A stretch of DNA of 8,586 nucleotides from positions 1 to 8,586 of the forward strand of contig DBQU01000066.1 in NCBI GenBank assembly GCA_002305765.1, in the 5' to 3' direction. A program made the position numbers and the translations under genes. The notes under the pieces were generated by a model. It saw nothing but the letters and a program-made list of their open reading frames with translations. It was not told the DNA's origin and made no database searches. The stretch is from Deltaproteobacteria bacterium UBA1386 (GTDB lineage Bacteria; Desulfobacterota; Syntrophorhabdia; Syntrophorhabdales; Syntrophorhabdaceae). This document shows positions 6,608 through 8,586 of the stretch, piece by piece (the first letter of the stretch is position 1; the number at the start of each line of letters is the position of its first letter).

Positions 6608-6623
6608 AGTCAAAGACCAAAGT

Positions 6624-6668
6624 GGGACAGTTCTCCTGTATTTCATCCTGAAATGTGGAACTGTTCCC
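6624..6668. repeat. REP-like imperfect palindrome
   Basis: The left arm (6624-6644) starts GGGACAGTTC and ends TATTTC. The right arm (6650-6668) starts GAAAT and ends GGAACTGTTCCC. The arms pair across a five-base loop (ATCCT) with two or three bulged positions. It begins about 27 bases past the stop codon of the YqeC-type gene. Short GGGACAGTTC-type palindromes of this kind are often scattered through genomes and linked with REP-associated tyrosine transposases (RAYT/TnpA_REP); I infer this class from appearance. In RNA it would form a strong hairpin that could protect or end the upstream transcript, though no T run follows. Confidence 0.6.
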
Positions 6669-6694
6669 CCTGTCTTCTTCCTGAGACCCGGGGA

Positions 6695-7411
6695 CTATCG
6701 TATCCTGTAGTAGATCCCGTATTCTGGCGCGGTGATCACGCCCTGTTCTATACCCGTGCGGTCCAGTATCTTTTGCATGAGCACGGCGGCGAGATGGCGG
6801 GGGCGGGACGTGTCGTACTTGTTGAGGACTATGGTGCGCATGAAGCCGGCCGTGGATTTGAGGAGGGCGTCGTCCTGGAAGAAGCGGATGAAGATGTCGG
6901 GGTAGACGAGGCGCGGAGGTTCGGTCCCTGTCTCGCGGCTGAAGAGGTCATGGCGGAAGACAGCGCTGCCGAATGGCTTGAAGAGGGCGTCGAGGCCGGC
7001 CACTATGAAGACCCTGTCCGAGAAGGAGGGGATGACGGGTTCGTATGACGCCGGGTATTTGAGGGGGTGGCCTTTCGCACCGTCGGCCTCGATGAGGACG
7101 ACATCGAAATCGTGGCCCAGGACCTCCACTTCCTGAGACGATAGTGCCGTCAGCTTGGGTCCCTCGATCGTTTTTCCGATGTGCATGAAAGGGGCGCCAC
7201 GGGGCGTTTTCATCCAGTCGTCGAAAAGCGCGAAGGGCTCGGCGATGAATATCTTCGTTGTCGTGGCGATGGCCACGGACTTGCCTCGTTCGAGGCAGGA
7301 CCGGGCGAGATGCTCGATCAGGGTCGTCTTGCCGCCTCCCCCGATGAAGGAAGCAAACCTGACGCCCTCTATGAGGTCTGATGGGTCAATCGTCCTCTGA
7401 ATATGCCACAT
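6695..7411 (-). CDS. yqeC: YqeC-type P-loop protein
   Basis: A 238-residue protein of the YqeC family, annotated elsewhere as a putative selenium-dependent molybdenum hydroxylase accessory protein. The molecular activity is not established. A glycine-rich Walker A motif is at residues 24-30 (GGGGKTT). TTTKIF follows soon after, and the VVLIEADGAKGHPLKYP motif, characteristic of the family, lies in the middle. FIVAGLDALFKPF and a late VLNKYD segment follow; the latter resembles a nucleotide-specificity motif. The usual partners (yqeB, selD, hydroxylase genes) are absent from the window. I chose the ATG at 7411 because the P-loop then falls at the usual distance; it overlaps the upstream gene by 26 bases and lacks a clear Shine-Dalgarno sequence. 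A start at 7450 is possible. Confidence 0.82.
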   Translation of the reverse strand: MWHIQRTIDPSDLIEGVRFASFIGGGGKTTLIEHLARSCLERGKSVAIATTTKIFIAEPFALFDDWMKTPRGAPFMHIGKTIEGPKLTALSSQEVEVLGHDFDVVLIEADGAKGHPLKYPASYEPVIPSFSDRVFIVAGLDALFKPFGSAVFRHDLFSRETGTEPPRLVYPDIFIRFFQDDALLKSTAGFMRTIVLNKYDTSRPRHLAAVLMQKILDRTGIEQGVITAPEYGIYYRIR

Positions 7412-7640
7412 AGGGAAGGTTTCTGATCCGTTTGACAATGGCAAGGGCACGGTCTCTGTCGCCTTCTTCCACGTAGAGCGAGGCGAAACCTTTCTGGAGG
7501 ATGAAAAGGCCGTCGTAGGCGGTGTCCCTGTGTTCCTTGATGGTGTAGGGAATGTCCTCTTTATCGAGAGCGTCCTTGATCATATCCATCTCAAAGATGC
7601 TCTCGATGGTGTGGACGTTTACCTGCTTACTTCGGTCCAT
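7386..7640 (-). CDS. DUF2007-like small protein
   Basis: An 84-residue acidic protein resembling the DUF2007 family, which databases describe as a putative signal-transducing domain without a proven role. The pattern is a short beta-alpha-beta fold: a strand, the helix FEMDMIKDALDKEDIPYTI, the segment GLFILQKGFASLYVEEGD, then the helix RDRALAIVKRI. The helix-then-'IPY' segment is the family's most recognisable part. There is no signal peptide. The ATG lies in the last codons of the upstream lipoprotein gene (14-base overlap), just behind a run of seven C on the coding strand and with no Shine-Dalgarno sequence, so translation should depend on coupling. It in turn overlaps the YqeC-type gene. 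Its function is unknown. Confidence 0.75.
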   Translation of the reverse strand: MDRSKQVNVHTIESIFEMDMIKDALDKEDIPYTIKEHRDTAYDGLFILQKGFASLYVEEGDRDRALAIVKRIRNLPYVAYSEDD

Positions 7641-8091
7641 TTGGGGGGGCGGATTTCGGGAACGATCCCTTGTCGGCCGGACCGACCCAGATCTCGAGCT
7701 CAGTTTGAAATGCCCCGCGGGATATCTTGATATTGCACGTCTTGTCTTCCTTGGCGTAGTTCATCACAATGTCTTTGTAGCGAAAGCTGTTGATGTATTT
7801 CCAGCCGTTCTTGGCCATGTTGAGCTTGTAGTAGCTCTCAACAGAGGCGGGATCGACGTTGCCGCTGAAGACGATGACTCCTGCCTTAAAAGTGGGCGTT
7901 TCGTAGACGAAACTGCGGTCGTTGACGATATCCAGCTCCTTCGGGACAGGTACGTCGGGAAAGCCGTAGAAGGCCTGGTTAAATCCCTGGGTCTTGGAGG
8001 CCGGTGCGGGTTCGGACCCCTGTTTCTGGAAAGCGGCGCACCCGGCACACACCAGGGACAGAGCAAAACACAGGATCATGATCTTTTTCAT
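7627..8091 (-). CDS. Predicted lipoprotein of unknown function
   Basis: A 154-residue protein with a lipoprotein signal peptide: MKKIM, a hydrophobic core to about residue 14, then CAGC with C18 as the likely lipidated cysteine. Cysteine at -3 is not the usual leucine; C15 is a less likely alternative. A short linker rich in P, A, S and E leads to a globular domain from about residue 37: GFPDVPVPKELDIV, a strand FKAGVIVFSGNVD, the helix PASVESYYKLNMAKNGWKY and strands ending in LEIWVGP. This beta-alpha-beta pattern with 'YY..NM...GW' is common in small lipoproteins of Deltaproteobacteria, but I cannot name its job. The start is firm: GGAGGG lies five bases upstream and ATGA overlaps the folE2 stop. 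It is presumably membrane-anchored on the periplasmic side. Confidence 0.8.
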   Translation of the reverse strand: MKKIMILCFALSLVCAGCAAFQKQGSEPAPASKTQGFNQAFYGFPDVPVPKELDIVNDRSFVYETPTFKAGVIVFSGNVDPASVESYYKLNMAKNGWKYINSFRYKDIVMNYAKEDKTCNIKISRGAFQTELEIWVGPADKGSFPKSAPPNGPK

Positions 8092-8586
8092 ACATTCCCT
8101 CCCTCGTTGTTTCTTTCGAGATACGCGTACGCGCTGTGGTTGTGTATGCTTTCGAAGTTCTCCGCCTCGATGGCAAACCAGCGAATGTTCGTATCCCGTG
8201 ATAATCTCTCGGATATGTCCCTCACCACATCCTCGACGAATTTTGGGTTGTCAAAGGCGTGCTCGGTGATGAACTTCTCGTCTTCTCTCTTTAGGATAGA
8301 GTATATATCACTGCTCGCACTTTTTTCTACAATATCGATGAGGTCCTCGATCCAAAAGAACCGTTTCGTGTACACATCCACCTTTGTGATCCCTCTCTGG
8401 TTGTGGGCCCCCTGTTCACTTATCTCCTTGGAGCAGGGGCAGAGCGTGTTTATGGGGACAGAGACGGAAACGATGAATTCCGTCATGGTGTTGTCCGCTC
8501 CCATGGAACCTTTGAATCCGCACTGGTATTCCATGTAGCTCGGCGTCTTCGACACGGGGGCCTCTTTCTTGATGAAATAAGGGAAG
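8088..8586 (-). CDS. folE2: GTP cyclohydrolase IB, 3' part
   Basis: The C-terminal 165 residues of FolE2; the 5' end lies beyond the window (the frame is open to the last base). FolE2 converts GTP to 7,8-dihydroneopterin triphosphate, the first step of folate synthesis and also of queuosine-type precursors, and can replace zinc-dependent FolE. The hallmark CPCSKEISEQGAHNQRG holds the family's metal-binding cysteine and active-site histidine. FFWIEDLIDIVEKSASSDIY, the KFVEDVVRDI helix and the final ENFESIHNHSAYAYLE are all typical of the family. The visible part seems intact. Its TGA overlaps the lipoprotein ATG (ATGA). Some folE2 genes elsewhere are Zur-regulated; the promoter here is outside the window. 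Confidence 0.96.
   Translation of the reverse strand, partial: FPYFIKKEAPVSKTPSYMEYQCGFKGSMGADNTMTEFIVSVSVPINTLCPCSKEISEQGAHNQRGITKVDVYTKRFFWIEDLIDIVEKSASSDIYSILKREDEKFITEHAFDNPKFVEDVVRDISERLSRDTNIRWFAIEAENFESIHNHSAYAYLERNNEGGNV

Noticed and set aside
6438..6620. 60-residue minus-strand frame with a hydrophobic stretch
   Set aside because: It uses a different frame from the TPR gene and its hydrophobic part is translated AT-rich promoter DNA; no ribosome-binding site.
6580..6668. Heptads plus palindrome as a CRISPR array
   Set aside because: Units are seven bases without spacers, and the palindrome is single; no cas genes nearby.
6440..7048. 202-residue plus-strand frame through the intergenic gap
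   Set aside because: It runs through the REP-like palindrome and antisense to the YqeC-type gene; low-complexity acidic content and no family resemblance.
7552..8538. 328-residue plus-strand open frame across folE2 and the lipoprotein
   Set aside because: It crosses three real genes on the other strand and has no recognisable domain or upstream ribosome-binding site that I can see.

Overview
All supported genes in this window lie on the minus strand. They are packed head to tail with overlaps or gaps of a few bases, so it should be read from high to low coordinates. The DNA is GC-rich (high fifties percent by eye), which explains the long open frames on the plus strand. The best guess for the source is an anaerobic member of the former Deltaproteobacteria (Desulfobacterota, perhaps Syntrophales or Syntrophorhabdus-like). 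This is an inference from the mix of FolE2, a YqeC-type protein, a RicT/PSP1-domain protein next to holB, and short heptad and REP-like intergenic repeats. No rRNA or tRNA gene, phage gene, transposase, CRISPR array or biosynthetic cluster was seen.

Upstream block (8586 to 6695): the 3' part of folE2 (GTP cyclohydrolase IB, cut by the window edge), a small lipoprotein of unknown function, a DUF2007-like small protein, and a YqeC-type P-loop protein. Each overlaps the next (4, 14 and 26 bases), so they probably form one translationally coupled operon.

Gap 6694 to 6514: an imperfect REP-like palindrome, four 7-base repeats, and a promoter-like sequence so close to the next start codon that the transcript would be leaderless or nearly so.

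Downstream block (6513 to 1): a 71-residue TPR protein, an M24 Xaa-Pro peptidase, elongation factor P, thymidylate kinase (tmk), DNA polymerase III delta' (holB), and a RicT/YaaT-like PSP1 protein with a long disordered tail. After a repeat-filled gap come methionyl-tRNA synthetase (metG) and a DciA-like DUF721 protein. Peptidase-efp and tmk-holB-ricT-metG both recall gene neighbourhoods known from Firmicutes. The block mixes translation functions (EF-P, MetRS) with replication functions (dTMP supply, clamp loader, probable helicase loader).

Most of the window is ordinary housekeeping DNA. I found no convincing new system. The points worth a second look are at junctions: a 7-codon mini-ORF coupled to efp, the near-leaderless promoter, several periodic repeats, a C7 tract between two overlapping genes, and a small operon of poorly characterised proteins behind folE2.
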